From Noviherbaspirillum aridicola (GTDB lineage Bacteria; Pseudomonadota; Gammaproteobacteria; Burkholderiales; Burkholderiaceae_D), in NCBI RefSeq assembly GCF_019656455.1, contig NZ_BPMK01000018.1, positions 55,182 through 119,181 of the forward strand: a stretch of 64,000 nucleotides of DNA, read 5' to 3'. The notes under the pieces were generated by a model. That model was not told where the DNA came from, made no database searches, and saw only the letters and a list, made by a program, of their open reading frames with translations. Positions 8,501-18,978 of the stretch are shown here, piece after piece (position 1 is the first letter of the stretch; every line of letters begins with the position of its first letter). The position numbers were made by a program, and so were the translations under genes.

Positions 8501-9340
8501 ATGAAAGACACGAAAACGGACGGCGCCTGGCACGACGCGCGCATGGATTTTCGCGACACGATGAGCTACGGCGACTATCTCGGCCTGGAACAGATCCTCA
8601 GCGCGCAGCACCCGCGATCGACCGACCACAACGAGATGCTTTTCATCGTGCAGCACCAGACCAGCGAACTCTGGATGAAGCTGATGCTGCATGAACTGCA
8701 CGCCGCGCTCGCCGCGATACGTGCCGACTCGCTGGCGCCGGCCTGCAAGATGCTGGCCCGGGTGGCGCGCATCATGGAACAGCTGGTGCATGCCTGGGAT
8801 GTGCTCGGCACCATGACGCCGACCGAGTACAGTGCGATCCGCCCCTCGCTGGGACAGTCGTCCGGCTTCCAGTCTTACCAGTACCGGGAGATCGAATTCA
8901 TCCTGGGGAACAAGAACACCGCCCTGCTGCAGGTGCATGCGAAGGTGCCCGAGGCGCATGCCCGGCTGGAGGCCATCCTGCATGCCCCCTCGCTGTACGA
9001 TGAAGTCCTGCGCCATCTCTCGCGGGCCGGGTTTGCCATCGATCCGGGCCGGCTGGAATCCGTCTCCACCCGGCCGGCCTGCGCCGATGCATCGGTCGAG
9101 GCGGCTTGGCTGCAGGTCTATCGCAACCCGGAGGCCCACTGGGGCCTGTATGAAATGGGCGAAAAGCTGGTCGACCTGGAAAGCGCCTTCCGCCTCTGGC
9201 GATTCCGGCACGTGACGACCGTCGAGCGCATCATCGGCTTCAAGACCGGCACCGGCGGCACCGCCGGAGTCAGCTACCTCAAGAAGATGCTGGAGACCGT
9301 CCTCTTCCCCGAACTCATGTCCCTGCGTACCGCCCTGTAA
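8501..9340 (+). CDS. kynA: Tryptophan 2,3-dioxygenase
   Basis: Haem enzyme that opens the indole ring of L-tryptophan to N-formylkynurenine. 279 residues, typical of bacterial TDO. The substrate-side His52 lies in [14 protein letters not shown], and the proximal haem His lies in the C-terminal [22 protein letters not shown] segment. I choose ATG 8501 (MKDTKTDG) because GAAGGA ends 6 nt upstream; the ATG at 8495 would overlap that site. It follows kynU by 10 nt as the last gene of the operon. Confidence 0.96.
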   Translation: MKDTKTDGAWHDARMDFRDTMSYGDYLGLEQILSAQHPRSTDHNEMLFIVQHQTSELWMKLMLHELHAALAAIRADSLAPACKMLARVARIMEQLVHAWDVLGTMTPTEYSAIRPSLGQSSGFQSYQYREIEFILGNKNTALLQVHAKVPEAHARLEAILHAPSLYDEVLRHLSRAGFAIDPGRLESVSTRPACADASVEAAWLQVYRNPEAHWGLYEMGEKLVDLESAFRLWRFRHVTTVERIIGFKTGTGGTAGVSYLKKMLETVLFPELMSLRTAL

Positions 9341-9400
9341 CGCGGGCCTGGCACTTTTAGTCCTGTAACAGCGGTGTAAATTCGCGGCCCGGCGGGAAGC

Positions 9401-9424
9401 ACCCGCAATGGCTGCGGGTATAAT
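9401..9424 (+). promoter_or_regulatory. Hairpin overlapping a perfect -10 element upstream of minC
   Basis: ACCCGCA-ATGGC-TGCGGGT (9401-9419) runs directly into TATAAT at 9419-9424. The hexamer is a plausible -10 for minCDE, giving a leader of about 110 nt, but no good -35 is seen 16-18 bp upstream. The hairpin could also serve as the 3' end of the kyn transcript. Confidence 0.4.
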
Positions 9425-9542
9425 ACCGCGCGAACAAAAGAGCCCCGGGGCTTCGGCGTATCCGCTCCATCTGCCAGCCGCCGCGACGCGGCCACTGCCG
9501 CCGTCCTGGCGGCTGCGGCTCTCCCTTACCCAATTAGCATCT

Positions 9543-10301
9543 ATGTCAAAAGCCCAGAGCAGCAAGCCGATTGAGATCAAGATTTCAACCGTCGTCGCTG
9601 TCGCGGTCATCCTGCGCACGGTCGACGCCGGCGCGCTCGATGCAGCGATGAAGTCGATGACCGGCGGCGCGCCCGATTATTTCGACAACGAGTTCGCAGT
9701 GCTCGACGTGAGCGACTGCGACCTGTCCGCCGCGACGCCCGACTGGCCCGCGCTGATCTCCCTCTTCAAGACCTACAGCCTGAACCCGGTCGCAGTGCGC
9801 GGCGCACAGTCCGGGCAGCATGAGGCGATCGTGGCCTGCGGCCTGAGCATCGACACGCTGGCGCGTCCCCGGCAGGAGGAAGCCGCCGCCGCACCCGCGC
9901 CGGCTCCCGCACCGGCGCCCGTGCCGGCCCCGGTCGCAGCGCCCGCCCCCGTCGCCGTGGCCGCATCCAGCGCAATGATCGTCGACACCCCGGTACGGGC
10001 GGGACAGCGCATCTATGCGCGGGGCTGCGACCTCATCGTCACAGCCATCGTCAACAATGGCGCCGAACTCATCGCCGACGGCAGCATCCATGTCTACGCG
10101 CCGCTGCGCGGGCGGGCGCTGGCGGGCGCGACGGGCAACGCCGAGGCACGGATTTTCGCGCTCAGCATGGAAGCGGAGCTGGTGTCGATTGCCGGCGTCT
10201 ACCGCACCTTCGAGTCGGGGATTCCCAAGGAGCTGGCCAAGCAGCCGGCCCAGGTTCGTCTTGCAGGCGACCGGATCGATGTACTATCCGTTCGCGCCTA
10301 G
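9543..10301 (+). CDS. minC: Septum-site determining protein MinC
   Basis: FtsZ-assembly inhibitor that blocks polar septation. 252 residues. The N-terminal FtsZ-inhibiting domain (about 8-105) is joined by a Pro/Ala linker (112-145, PAPAPAP-type repeats) to the C-terminal beta-helix that binds MinD and the FtsZ tail (RAGQRIYARGCDL then GAELIADGSIHVYAPLRGRALAG). The linker is longer than in E. coli. First gene of minCDE in the standard order; 26 nt separate it from minD. The start MSKAQSSKP is chosen over an upstream in-frame start that would add 45 non-homologous residues. Confidence 0.97.
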   Translation: MSKAQSSKPIEIKISTVVAVAVILRTVDAGALDAAMKSMTGGAPDYFDNEFAVLDVSDCDLSAATPDWPALISLFKTYSLNPVAVRGAQSGQHEAIVACGLSIDTLARPRQEEAAAAPAPAPAPAPVPAPVAAPAPVAVAASSAMIVDTPVRAGQRIYARGCDLIVTAIVNNGAELIADGSIHVYAPLRGRALAGATGNAEARIFALSMEAELVSIAGVYRTFESGIPKELAKQPAQVRLAGDRIDVLSVRA

Positions 10302-10327
10302 TTATTTTTTATTCAAGGAGTCAGTCT

Positions 10328-11143
10328 GTGGCCAAAATCATCGTTGTTACGTCGGGCAAGGGGGGTGTCGGCAAAACCACCTCCAGCGCCAGCTTCTCCA
10401 CCGGCCTGGCCATGCGCGGGCACAAGACCGTCGTGATCGACTTTGACGTCGGTCTGCGCAACCTCGACCTGATCATGGGATGCGAACGCCGCGTGGTGTA
10501 CGACCTGATCAACGTGATCAACAACGAAGCCACGCTGAATCAGGCGCTCATCAAGGACAAGCACTGCGAGAACCTGTACGTGCTGCCCGCCTCGCAGACG
10601 CGCGACAAGGATGCGCTGACCGAAGAAGGCGTGGAGCGCGTACTCAACGAGCTCAAGAAGATGGGCTTCGAATACATCGTCTGCGACTCGCCGGCGGGCA
10701 TCGAACACGGCGCGGTGATGGCACTGACCTTCGCCGACGAAGCCATCGTCGTGACCAATCCCGAAGTGTCGTCGGTGCGCGACTCCGACCGCATCCTCGG
10801 CATCATCCAGGCCAAGTCCCGTCGCGCCCTCAACGGCGAGGAGCCGGTCAAGGAGCACCTGCTGATCACCCGCTACGTGCCCAAGCGCGTGGAAGCCGGC
10901 GAGATGCTGTCCTATACCGACGTGCAGGAGATCCTGCGCATTCCGCTGATCGGCATCATCCCGGAATCCGAGTCCGTGCTGCACGCGTCCAACCAGGGCA
11001 ACCCGGCCATCCACATCGAAGGCAGCGACGTGTCGGAAGCCTACAAGGACGTTATCGCGCGCTTCCTCGGCGCCGAGGTGCCGCTGCGTTTCGTCTCGTA
11101 CGAGAAGCCGGGGCTGTTCCAGAGACTCTTCAAGGGTAAGTGA
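10328..11143 (+). CDS. minD: Septum-site determining ATPase MinD
   Basis: Membrane-cycling ParA/MinD-family ATPase that recruits MinC to the membrane and oscillates under MinE control. 271 residues. Deviant Walker A GKGGVGKT at 10-17 with the signature Lys11, switch motifs in [18 protein letters not shown] and [10 protein letters not shown], and a C-terminal amphipathic membrane-targeting helix ending LFQRLFKGK. The start codon is GTG, placed 8 nt after AAGGAG. Confidence 0.98.
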   Translation: MAKIIVVTSGKGGVGKTTSSASFSTGLAMRGHKTVVIDFDVGLRNLDLIMGCERRVVYDLINVINNEATLNQALIKDKHCENLYVLPASQTRDKDALTEEGVERVLNELKKMGFEYIVCDSPAGIEHGAVMALTFADEAIVVTNPEVSSVRDSDRILGIIQAKSRRALNGEEPVKEHLLITRYVPKRVEAGEMLSYTDVQEILRIPLIGIIPESESVLHASNQGNPAIHIEGSDVSEAYKDVIARFLGAEVPLRFVSYEKPGLFQRLFKGK

Positions 11144-11144
11144 C

Positions 11145-11408
11145 ATGTCGCTGCTTTCATTCCTGTTCAATAACAAGCCGAAAAGCGCGAGCACCGCGAA
11201 GGAACGCCTGCAGGTCATCATCGCCCGCGAACGCAACGGCCGCGACGGCCCGGACTTCCTGCCCGCCCTGCACAAGGAACTGATCGAAGTGATCTCCAAG
11301 TATGCGAAGGTCAACGCCGAGGACATCAAGATCTCGCTCGACCGCCAGGGCAATCTCGAAGTGCTGGATGTGAATGTCGTGCTGCCGGACGGACCGGCAG
11401 CGAAGTAA
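11145..11408 (+). CDS. minE: Cell division topological specificity factor MinE
   Basis: 87 residues. The N-terminal amphipathic segment [10 protein letters not shown] and the anti-MinCD helix (about 12-32, [16 protein letters not shown]) are followed by the dimeric topological-specificity domain. It stimulates MinD ATPase and confines MinC to the poles. The ATG follows the minD TGA by one nucleotide, so translation is coupled. The minCDE order and sizes are those of other betaproteobacteria. Confidence 0.98.
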   Translation: MSLLSFLFNNKPKSASTAKERLQVIIARERNGRDGPDFLPALHKELIEVISKYAKVNAEDIKISLDRQGNLEVLDVNVVLPDGPAAK

Positions 11409-11417
11409 GCAAGTTGA

Positions 11418-11443
11418 CGCCTTCCGCCACCGAGCGGAAGGCG
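11418..11443. terminator. Hairpin between convergent minE and the small-protein gene
   Basis: Perfect 10-bp stem CGCCTTCCGC / GCGGAAGGCG with a 6-nt loop, located in the 40 bp between two convergent stop codons. No T tract follows, so efficiency is uncertain. Confidence 0.6.
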
Positions 11444-11448
11444 AGTCT

Positions 11449-11775
11449 TCAGTGGAGCTGATGCTTGAGTTCCGACAGCTCCCGGTGCGCCTGCATTACC
11501 GCTTCGCGCAGTTCGCTGTCGACGTCCGCAGGAGCGCTTTCACAGGCATCCTTGGCGCGGTCGCCCAGTTCTTCCAGGTCCTCGACACACTGCCTGATCT
11601 GGTTGTCATCCTGCGAACGCAGCAATTCACGCGCATAAATCGCCTTCTGGTCCAGCTGCTGCACGCTGTCCTTCAGGTCCAGCGGCACCGAGTCCACCAC
11701 CTGGCAGCGCTGAGCAGCCCGGTGAATCATTTCCTCCGCGTGGCTGAAGCGTTGCTGCATCTCATTCTTTTCCAT
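11449..11775 (-). CDS. Small helical protein of unknown function, paralogue of the gene at 46664
   Basis: 108 residues, not recognised as a named family. It is charged, strongly heptad-like and predicted helical throughout, with no signal peptide or membrane segment. It shares the motif CQV(V/S)xxVPxxL, the block QIRQCVEDLEELGDRAKDAC and the ending LKHQLH with the 108-residue product at 46664-46990 (CQVSSAVPEEL, RIRACVDRLEKLGDRAMQAC, LKHRLH). Both conserved cysteines are kept in the paralogue. The ATG at 11775 is chosen because AGGAGA precedes it by 6 nt; an upstream in-frame start adds 24 unrelated residues. A structural or stress-related helical bundle is possible but unproven. Confidence 0.8.
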   Translation of the reverse strand: MEKNEMQQRFSHAEEMIHRAAQRCQVVDSVPLDLKDSVQQLDQKAIYARELLRSQDDNQIRQCVEDLEELGDRAKDACESAPADVDSELREAVMQAHRELSELKHQLH

Positions 11776-11919
11776 CACGTTCTCCTTTCTTGTTGCTTCC
11801 ATAAGTGAACAGATTTGGATGAACCCCTGCAGCGCGAGTTCCGGCAACTCCGGCGCTGCTCCGCGGTCATATGGCTCCGCCTGCCGGCGCTATTTGCTTC
11901 CGGTACAATCCGCCCCACC

Positions 11920-14154
<2,235 letters not shown>

Positions 14155-14259
14155 TATACGGAAATTCTATATCTGATATTGCCAGACGAAAGCAGACGCA
14201 GGAAGGGCCGGGCGATATAGTTATTCCCGTCTCCTCCAACTCTTCTTGAATTGGATTCA

Positions 14260-14289
14260 CCCACGGCCTCAACGCCGTGGGTTTTTTTT
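14260..14289 (+). terminator. Intrinsic terminator downstream of ygiQ
   Basis: CCCACGGC / GCCGTGGG stem with a 6-nt loop followed by eight T residues. It lies 105 bp after the ygiQ stop. The 14155-14259 interval has no recognisable gene. Confidence 0.92.
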
Positions 14290-14397
14290 GCCTGCCGCCG
14301 TCGAAATTCCTGAAAAGTTGCCTGTTGGACTATTGCTTCCCGTCAGCGCTTCTATACAATGAATCTCACTCGTTGCCACACTTCAACAGGAGACAAA

Positions 14398-14541
14398 ATG
14401 AGAACGGCAGAACACAACGCACGCGTCGCTCCCGTCACCCGTGGCTTCAACTACAACAAACTGCAGGCCGTCGCCTGCATGCTGGCATCGGCGGCGACGA
14501 GCATCGGCCTCACCTGGTACGCCATCACCCGCCTGTTCTAA
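14398..14541 (+). CDS. 47-residue predicted single-pass membrane peptide
   Basis: Begins MRTAEHNARVAPVTRGFNYNK and then has one hydrophobic stretch of about 25 residues (LQAVACMLASAATSIGLTWYAITRLF) at its C-terminus. A good Shine-Dalgarno, AGGAG, ends about 7 nt before the ATG. A TATACA -10-like element is at 14353-14358, and the gene is insulated by the terminator at 14260-14289. These features support a real small gene. I do not recognise the family. The stop codon is 3 bp from the stop of the convergent membrane-protein gene. Confidence 0.6.
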   Translation: MRTAEHNARVAPVTRGFNYNKLQAVACMLASAATSIGLTWYAITRLF

Positions 14542-14544
14542 GCA

Positions 14545-14922
14545 CTAGCGTTCCACGCAACTCAGGTACAGATAGCTCGCGCCGAGCACGGCGATCACCA
14601 CGCACGACAGCGCAAAACCTATCCCCGCGCCGGTACAGAAAATCAGGACCGAGACGCTCACCGCGCCGCTCGCCGCATCGGGCAGCGGCGCCGACAATAC
14701 CCGGGTGATCTGCAGCAGGCAGAAAGCGATTCCCACCCACTTCCACACATAGAACGGCAGCACCTTGCGCTGAGCGCGGTTGTAGCGATAGTTGGCAATG
14801 CGCTGCTCGACAGTGCCGCGGTGCGCATCCCGAAACATCCAGAGCGGCATCGCGAGACGCCACACATGCACGATCAGGGCGGACAGCCGGCTCCGCGGCG
14901 TCTGGTCTTGGCTGTTCAACAT
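14545..14922 (-). CDS. Small membrane protein of unknown function
   Basis: 125 residues. A basic amphipathic N-terminal half (SRLSALIVHVWRLAMPLWMFRDA, then RIANYRYNRAQRKVLPFYVWKWVG) precedes two predicted transmembrane segments, about 75-95 (VGIAFCLLQITRVLSAPL) and 98-122. No catalytic motif is visible. I start at ATG 14922 (MLNSQDQTP) because AGGAGG lies 11 nt upstream; an ATG 30 nt further back has no ribosome-binding site. It is convergent with the 47-residue peptide and lies downstream of the tRNA-Val gene and its terminator on the same strand. Confidence 0.7.
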   Translation of the reverse strand: MLNSQDQTPRSRLSALIVHVWRLAMPLWMFRDAHRGTVEQRIANYRYNRAQRKVLPFYVWKWVGIAFCLLQITRVLSAPLPDAASGAVSVSVLIFCTGAGIGFALSCVVIAVLGASYLYLSCVER

Positions 14923-15001
14923 AGACGAATCGTCCTCCTGCTGATTAGTCATCAAGCGGAAAAACCCGTTCCAGTCGAAAGGCGGAAGAATGGCGGAAAT
15001 G

Positions 15002-15028
15002 AAAAAGGCCCGCATCGCTGCGGGCCTT
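15002..15028 (-). terminator. Rho-independent terminator of tRNA-Val
   Basis: On the minus strand, AAGGCCCGC / GCGGGCCTT stem with a 6-nt loop followed by a T tract, beginning 9 nt after the tRNA 3' end. Confidence 0.9.
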
Positions 15029-15036
15029 CGGAATTC

Positions 15037-15111
15037 TGGTGGACAGTACTGGGATTGAACCAGTGACCCCCGCCGTGTGAAGGCGGTGCTCTACCCCTGA
15101 GCTAACTGTCC
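15037..15111 (-). tRNA. tRNA-Val (anticodon CAC)
   Basis: 75-nt cloverleaf with encoded CCA. Perfect acceptor GGACAGT/ACTGTCC, D-stem GCTC/GAGC, anticodon stem CCGCC/GGCGG with loop TTCACAC (CAC), T-stem ACTGG/CCAGT around TTCAATC. It reads GTG codons and lies downstream of dnaQ on the same strand. Confidence 0.96.
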
Positions 15112-15149
15112 GAGGAAGCTGCGCATTATAGAGGAGATACTGCAGACTA

Positions 15150-15866
15150 TCAACTCGCAATTTCTGCCGGCTGGGCGCGCCAGACGCAGCTGCCCTTCAC
15201 TTCCTTGTCCAGCTTGTCGAGCAGGGCTTCATGCTCGGCGAGTTCGTCTTCTGTCGCGCGCAGCACGACGATGTCGCCGAGCGGGACGTCTTCGACCGCG
15301 GCTGCGCCGGCCTCTTGCTCGATCCCGCCGAGGTCCATGCTCAGGCTGTTCTGACCGCGGGTCATCGCGAGGTAGACCTCGGCGAGCAGTTCGGCGTCGA
15401 GCAAGGCGCCGTGCAGGGTGCGGTGGGCATTGGAGATGCCGTAGCGGTCGCAGAGCGCGTCGAGGGAGTTGCGCTTGCCGGGATGCAGCTCCTTGGCCTG
15501 GACCAGGGTGTCGCTGACCTGTTCGACATGCTGGGCGAAAGGCGGCAGGCCGAGGCGCTCGAATTCGGCATCGAGGAAGCCGAGGTCGAAGGGGGCGTTG
15601 TGGATGATGATTTCGGCGCCGCGCACATAGTCGAGCAGCTCGCCCGCGATCTCAGCGAACTTCGGCTTGTCGCTGAGGAATTCGGTGGTCAGGCCGTGGA
15701 CCGCGAGCGCGCCCTCTTCGGAATCACGCTCGGGGTTGATATAGGTGTGGAAATTGTTGCCGGTGAGCCGGCGGTTGACGATCTCCACACAGCCGACCTC
15801 GATGATGCGGTCGCCGGAGCGGGGGTTGAGGCCGGTGGTTTCGGTGTCGAGTACGATTTGTCGCAT
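15150..15866 (-). CDS. dnaQ: DNA polymerase III epsilon subunit (3'-5' proofreading exonuclease)
   Basis: 238 residues, typical length. DEDDh exonuclease: motif I DTETTG with Asp7 and Glu9, motif II HNAPFDLGFLDAEF (about 90-103), motif III HGALLDAELLAEVY (about 152-165, His and Asp). The C-terminal segment beyond about 180 is the flexible alpha-binding tail. It removes misincorporated nucleotides within the Pol III core. It follows the RND pump gene by only 10 bp on the same strand, so at least part of its transcription may come from the efflux or rnhA promoters. Confidence 0.96.
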   Translation of the reverse strand: MRQIVLDTETTGLNPRSGDRIIEVGCVEIVNRRLTGNNFHTYINPERDSEEGALAVHGLTTEFLSDKPKFAEIAGELLDYVRGAEIIIHNAPFDLGFLDAEFERLGLPPFAQHVEQVSDTLVQAKELHPGKRNSLDALCDRYGISNAHRTLHGALLDAELLAEVYLAMTRGQNSLSMDLGGIEQEAGAAAVEDVPLGDIVVLRATEDELAEHEALLDKLDKEVKGSCVWRAQPAEIAS

Positions 15867-15876
15867 GGTTCGGTGA

Positions 15877-18800
15877 TCAGTGCGCCTGCGCCGGCACGGT
15901 CGCCCCGGCTTGCGCGTCGGGCTGGTGCGCCGTCTTGCGGGCGAAGAAGGTATAAAAAGTCGGCACCACGAACAGCGTGAGCAGTGTGCCGAAGGTCATG
16001 CCGCCGACGATCACCCAGCCGATCTGGATACGGGATTCGGCGCCGGCGCCGGTGGCCAGCGCGAGCGGTACCGCGCCGAGCACCATGGCGCCGGTGGTCA
16101 TCAGAATGGGTCGCAGCCGCAGGACGGCCGCTTCTTTCACGGCGTCGTGCAGTTCCCGGCCCTGCTCGCGCAGCTGATTGGTGAATTCCACGATCAGAAT
16201 GCCGTGCTTGGTGATCAGGCCGACCAGGGTGATCAGGCCGATCTGGCTGTAGACGTTGAGCGTGCCGCCGCTCCACTTGAGCGCCGCGAGCGCGCCGGCC
16301 ATCGACAGCGGCACGGTCAGCATGATGACGAAGGGGTCGATGAAGCTTTCGAACTGCGCGGCCAGCACCAGGTAGATGAAGGCCAGCGCGAGCACGAAGG
16401 TCAGCACCAGGCTGCCGGCCGAAGACCGGTATTCGCGCGAGGAGCCGGAGAGGTCGGTCGCGTAGCCCGGCTTGAGGATGCGGGCGGCGGTCTCTTCCAT
16501 GAACTCGATCGCTTCGCCCTGGGTGTAGCCGTTGGCCAGGTTGGCCGAGATGATCGCGGCGCGGCGCTGCCCGAAGTGGTTGAGCTCGCGCGGGGCGACG
16601 GTTTCGCGCACCTTGAGCAGGCTCGACAGCGGGATCATCTGGTCAGGCTGCCCGTTCTTGCCGGGCGCGCGCACGAAGATGTTGCTGATGTCGTCGGGCG
16701 CGGTGCGGCCGGCGTTCTCGATCTGCACCATGACATCGTACTGGTCGCCGCCTTTCTTGAAGCGGGTCACGTTGCGGCCGCCGAGCATGGTTTCCAGCGT
16801 GCGTCCGACGGTCTCGATCTGCACGCCGGCGTCGGCGGCCTTGTCGCGGTCGACTTCGACATTGACCTGCGGCTTGTTCAGGCGCAGGTCGGTGTCGATG
16901 TTGGACAGGCCTGGATTCTTGCTCGCCTCGGCGACGATCTCCTGCACCACTTTCTGCAGCTCGCCGTAGGATTCGTTGGTCAGTACGACCAGGTTGACCG
17001 GGCGCTCGCGGATGGACTGCCCGAGCGAAGGCGGCGCATTGGGGAAAGCGAGCACACCGGGAACGGCAGCCATCTTCGGCTGCATTTCCCTGATCATGTC
17101 TAGCGTGCTGCGGTCGCGCTCGGACCAGTCGACGGTGCGGAAGAAGGCGACGCCGCGCTCCACCGTGGGATTGCCCGCGATGATGAAGACGCGGTCGATC
17201 TCGGGCACTTCGGCGGCGATCTGTTCGAGCTGGCGGGCGTATTTTTCGGTGTACTCGAGCGAGGCACCGTCGGGTCCGGTGAGCGCGGTGAAGATGGTGC
17301 CGCGGTCTTCCACCGGGGCCAGTTCCTTCTTCATGCCGGTGCCGAGCCAGACCAGGGCACCGATCACCAGCAGGTAGACGAGTATCACCAGCCACCGCAT
17401 GCGGAGCGAGATCGACAGCAGGCGGCGATAGCCGGCCGTCATCGCATTGAGCCCGTTCTCCACCGCCTGATACACCTTGCCATGGCTGGGCTGATGCTTG
17501 AGCAGCACGGAGCACATCATCGGCGACAGCGTCAGCGCGACGAAGCCGGAGACGATCACGGCGCCGGCCAGGGTCATCGCGAACTCGGCGAACAGGCGGC
17601 CGGTGCGGCCGGGAGTGAAAGCGACCGGTGCGTAGACCGCGGCCAGCGTGAGCGTCATCGCGACCACCGCGAAGCCGATTTCCCTGGATCCCTTGAGCGC
17701 GGCCTCGAAAGGCCGCATGCCCTCTTCGATGTGACGGTAGATGTTCTCCAGCACCACGATCGCGTCATCGACGACGAGGCCGATCGCCAGCACCAGCGCC
17801 AGCAGGGTCAGCGTGTTGATCGAGAAACCGAACAGCGTCATCAGCGCAAACGCGCCGATCAGCGATACCGGAATCGTGACCAGCGGGATGATCGATGCGC
17901 GCAGCGAACGCAGGAACACGAAGATCACCAGCGCCACCAGGATCACCGCCTCGAGGATGGTCTGATAGACCGACCTGATCGAGCGGTCGATGAACACGGT
18001 GTTGTCGACGGAGATGGAGATGTTCACTCCCTGCGGCGCCAGTTCCTCGTTCAGCTTGGGCAGCTCCGCCTTGACGTAGCTGGCCAGTTCGAGCGGATTG
18101 GCGGTCGCCTGCCGTATCACGCCGAGCGACACCGCGCTCTGGCCGTTGAACCGCACCGAGTTGCGCTCGGTCGCCGGACCGATGGCGACGCTGGCGACGT
18201 CGCGGATGCGCACCGCATAGCCGTTGACATTGCGGACGATGATGTCCTCGAACTGCTGCGGCGTGGCGAGATCGGTCTGCGACACCACCGAGAACTCGCG
18301 CTGGCGGGATTCGATGCGGCCGGCGGGCACTTCCACGTTCTGGCGGCGCAGGGCTTCCTCGACATCCGCCGGCGTCAGGTTGTAGGAGGCGAGCTTGTCG
18401 CGGTTGAGCCAGATCCGCATCGCGTACTTGCGCTCGCCGCCGATGCGCACGTCGGCGGCGCCGGGCAGCAGCTGCAGGCGCGGCTTGACGATGCGGTTGG
18501 CGATGTCGGTCAGGTCGAGCGCGTTCAGCTTTTCGCTCGAGAAGGAGAGCCAGATGATGGGCTGGGCGTCGGCCTCGACCTTGGCGATCACCGGTTCCTC
18601 GATCGTCTGCGGCAGCTTGGAGCGCACGCGCGAGACACGGTCGCGCACGTCGTTGGCGCCGGAATCCGGATCCTTTTCAAGACGGAAGCGCACGGTGATC
18701 TGGCTCTGCTCGGCGCGGGATATCGAGGTCAGCACGTCGATGCCGTCGATGCCGGCGATGGAGTCTTCCATCGGCTTGGTCACCTGGGACTCGACGATCT

Positions 18801-18969
18801 CGGAACTCGCTCCCGGATACCGTGTTTCCACCGTCACCACCGGCTCGTCGATCTTCGGATACTCGCGCACCGCGAGCCGGTTGTAGCTGACCAGGCCGAC
18901 CAGCAGGATGATCAGCGACATTACCGTCGCAAACACCGGACGGCGGATGCAGATATCGGACAGGACCAT
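15877..18969 (-). CDS. RND multidrug efflux transporter, inner-membrane pump (HAE1 family)
   Basis: 1030 residues, AcrB/MexF-like. It starts MVLSDICIRRPVFATVMSLIILLVG (TM1), with the two large periplasmic loops and 12 membrane segments expected of the family. The proton-relay TM4 carries GLVVDDAIVVLENIYRH with the paired Asp. The TM5-6 region GRTGRLFAEFAMTLAGAVIVSGFVALTLSPMM is also typical. It exports drugs, solvents or dyes by proton exchange together with the adaptor encoded 9 bp upstream. No outer-membrane channel gene is present, so a TolC-like partner must come from elsewhere. Substrate cannot be read from the sequence. Confidence 0.95.
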   Translation of the reverse strand: MVLSDICIRRPVFATVMSLIILLVGLVSYNRLAVREYPKIDEPVVTVETRYPGASSEIVESQVTKPMEDSIAGIDGIDVLTSISRAEQSQITVRFRLEKDPDSGANDVRDRVSRVRSKLPQTIEEPVIAKVEADAQPIIWLSFSSEKLNALDLTDIANRIVKPRLQLLPGAADVRIGGERKYAMRIWLNRDKLASYNLTPADVEEALRRQNVEVPAGRIESRQREFSVVSQTDLATPQQFEDIIVRNVNGYAVRIRDVASVAIGPATERNSVRFNGQSAVSLGVIRQATANPLELASYVKAELPKLNEELAPQGVNISISVDNTVFIDRSIRSVYQTILEAVILVALVIFVFLRSLRASIIPLVTIPVSLIGAFALMTLFGFSINTLTLLALVLAIGLVVDDAIVVLENIYRHIEEGMRPFEAALKGSREIGFAVVAMTLTLAAVYAPVAFTPGRTGRLFAEFAMTLAGAVIVSGFVALTLSPMMCSVLLKHQPSHGKVYQAVENGLNAMTAGYRRLLSISLRMRWLVILVYLLVIGALVWLGTGMKKELAPVEDRGTIFTALTGPDGASLEYTEKYARQLEQIAAEVPEIDRVFIIAGNPTVERGVAFFRTVDWSERDRSTLDMIREMQPKMAAVPGVLAFPNAPPSLGQSIRERPVNLVVLTNESYGELQKVVQEIVAEASKNPGLSNIDTDLRLNKPQVNVEVDRDKAADAGVQIETVGRTLETMLGGRNVTRFKKGGDQYDVMVQIENAGRTAPDDISNIFVRAPGKNGQPDQMIPLSSLLKVRETVAPRELNHFGQRRAAIISANLANGYTQGEAIEFMEETAARILKPGYATDLSGSSREYRSSAGSLVLTFVLALAFIYLVLAAQFESFIDPFVIMLTVPLSMAGALAALKWSGGTLNVYSQIGLITLVGLITKHGILIVEFTNQLREQGRELHDAVKEAAVLRLRPILMTTGAMVLGAVPLALATGAGAESRIQIGWVIVGGMTFGTLLTLFVVPTFYTFFARKTAHQPDAQAGATVPAQAH

Positions 18970-18978
18970 GGATGTTCC

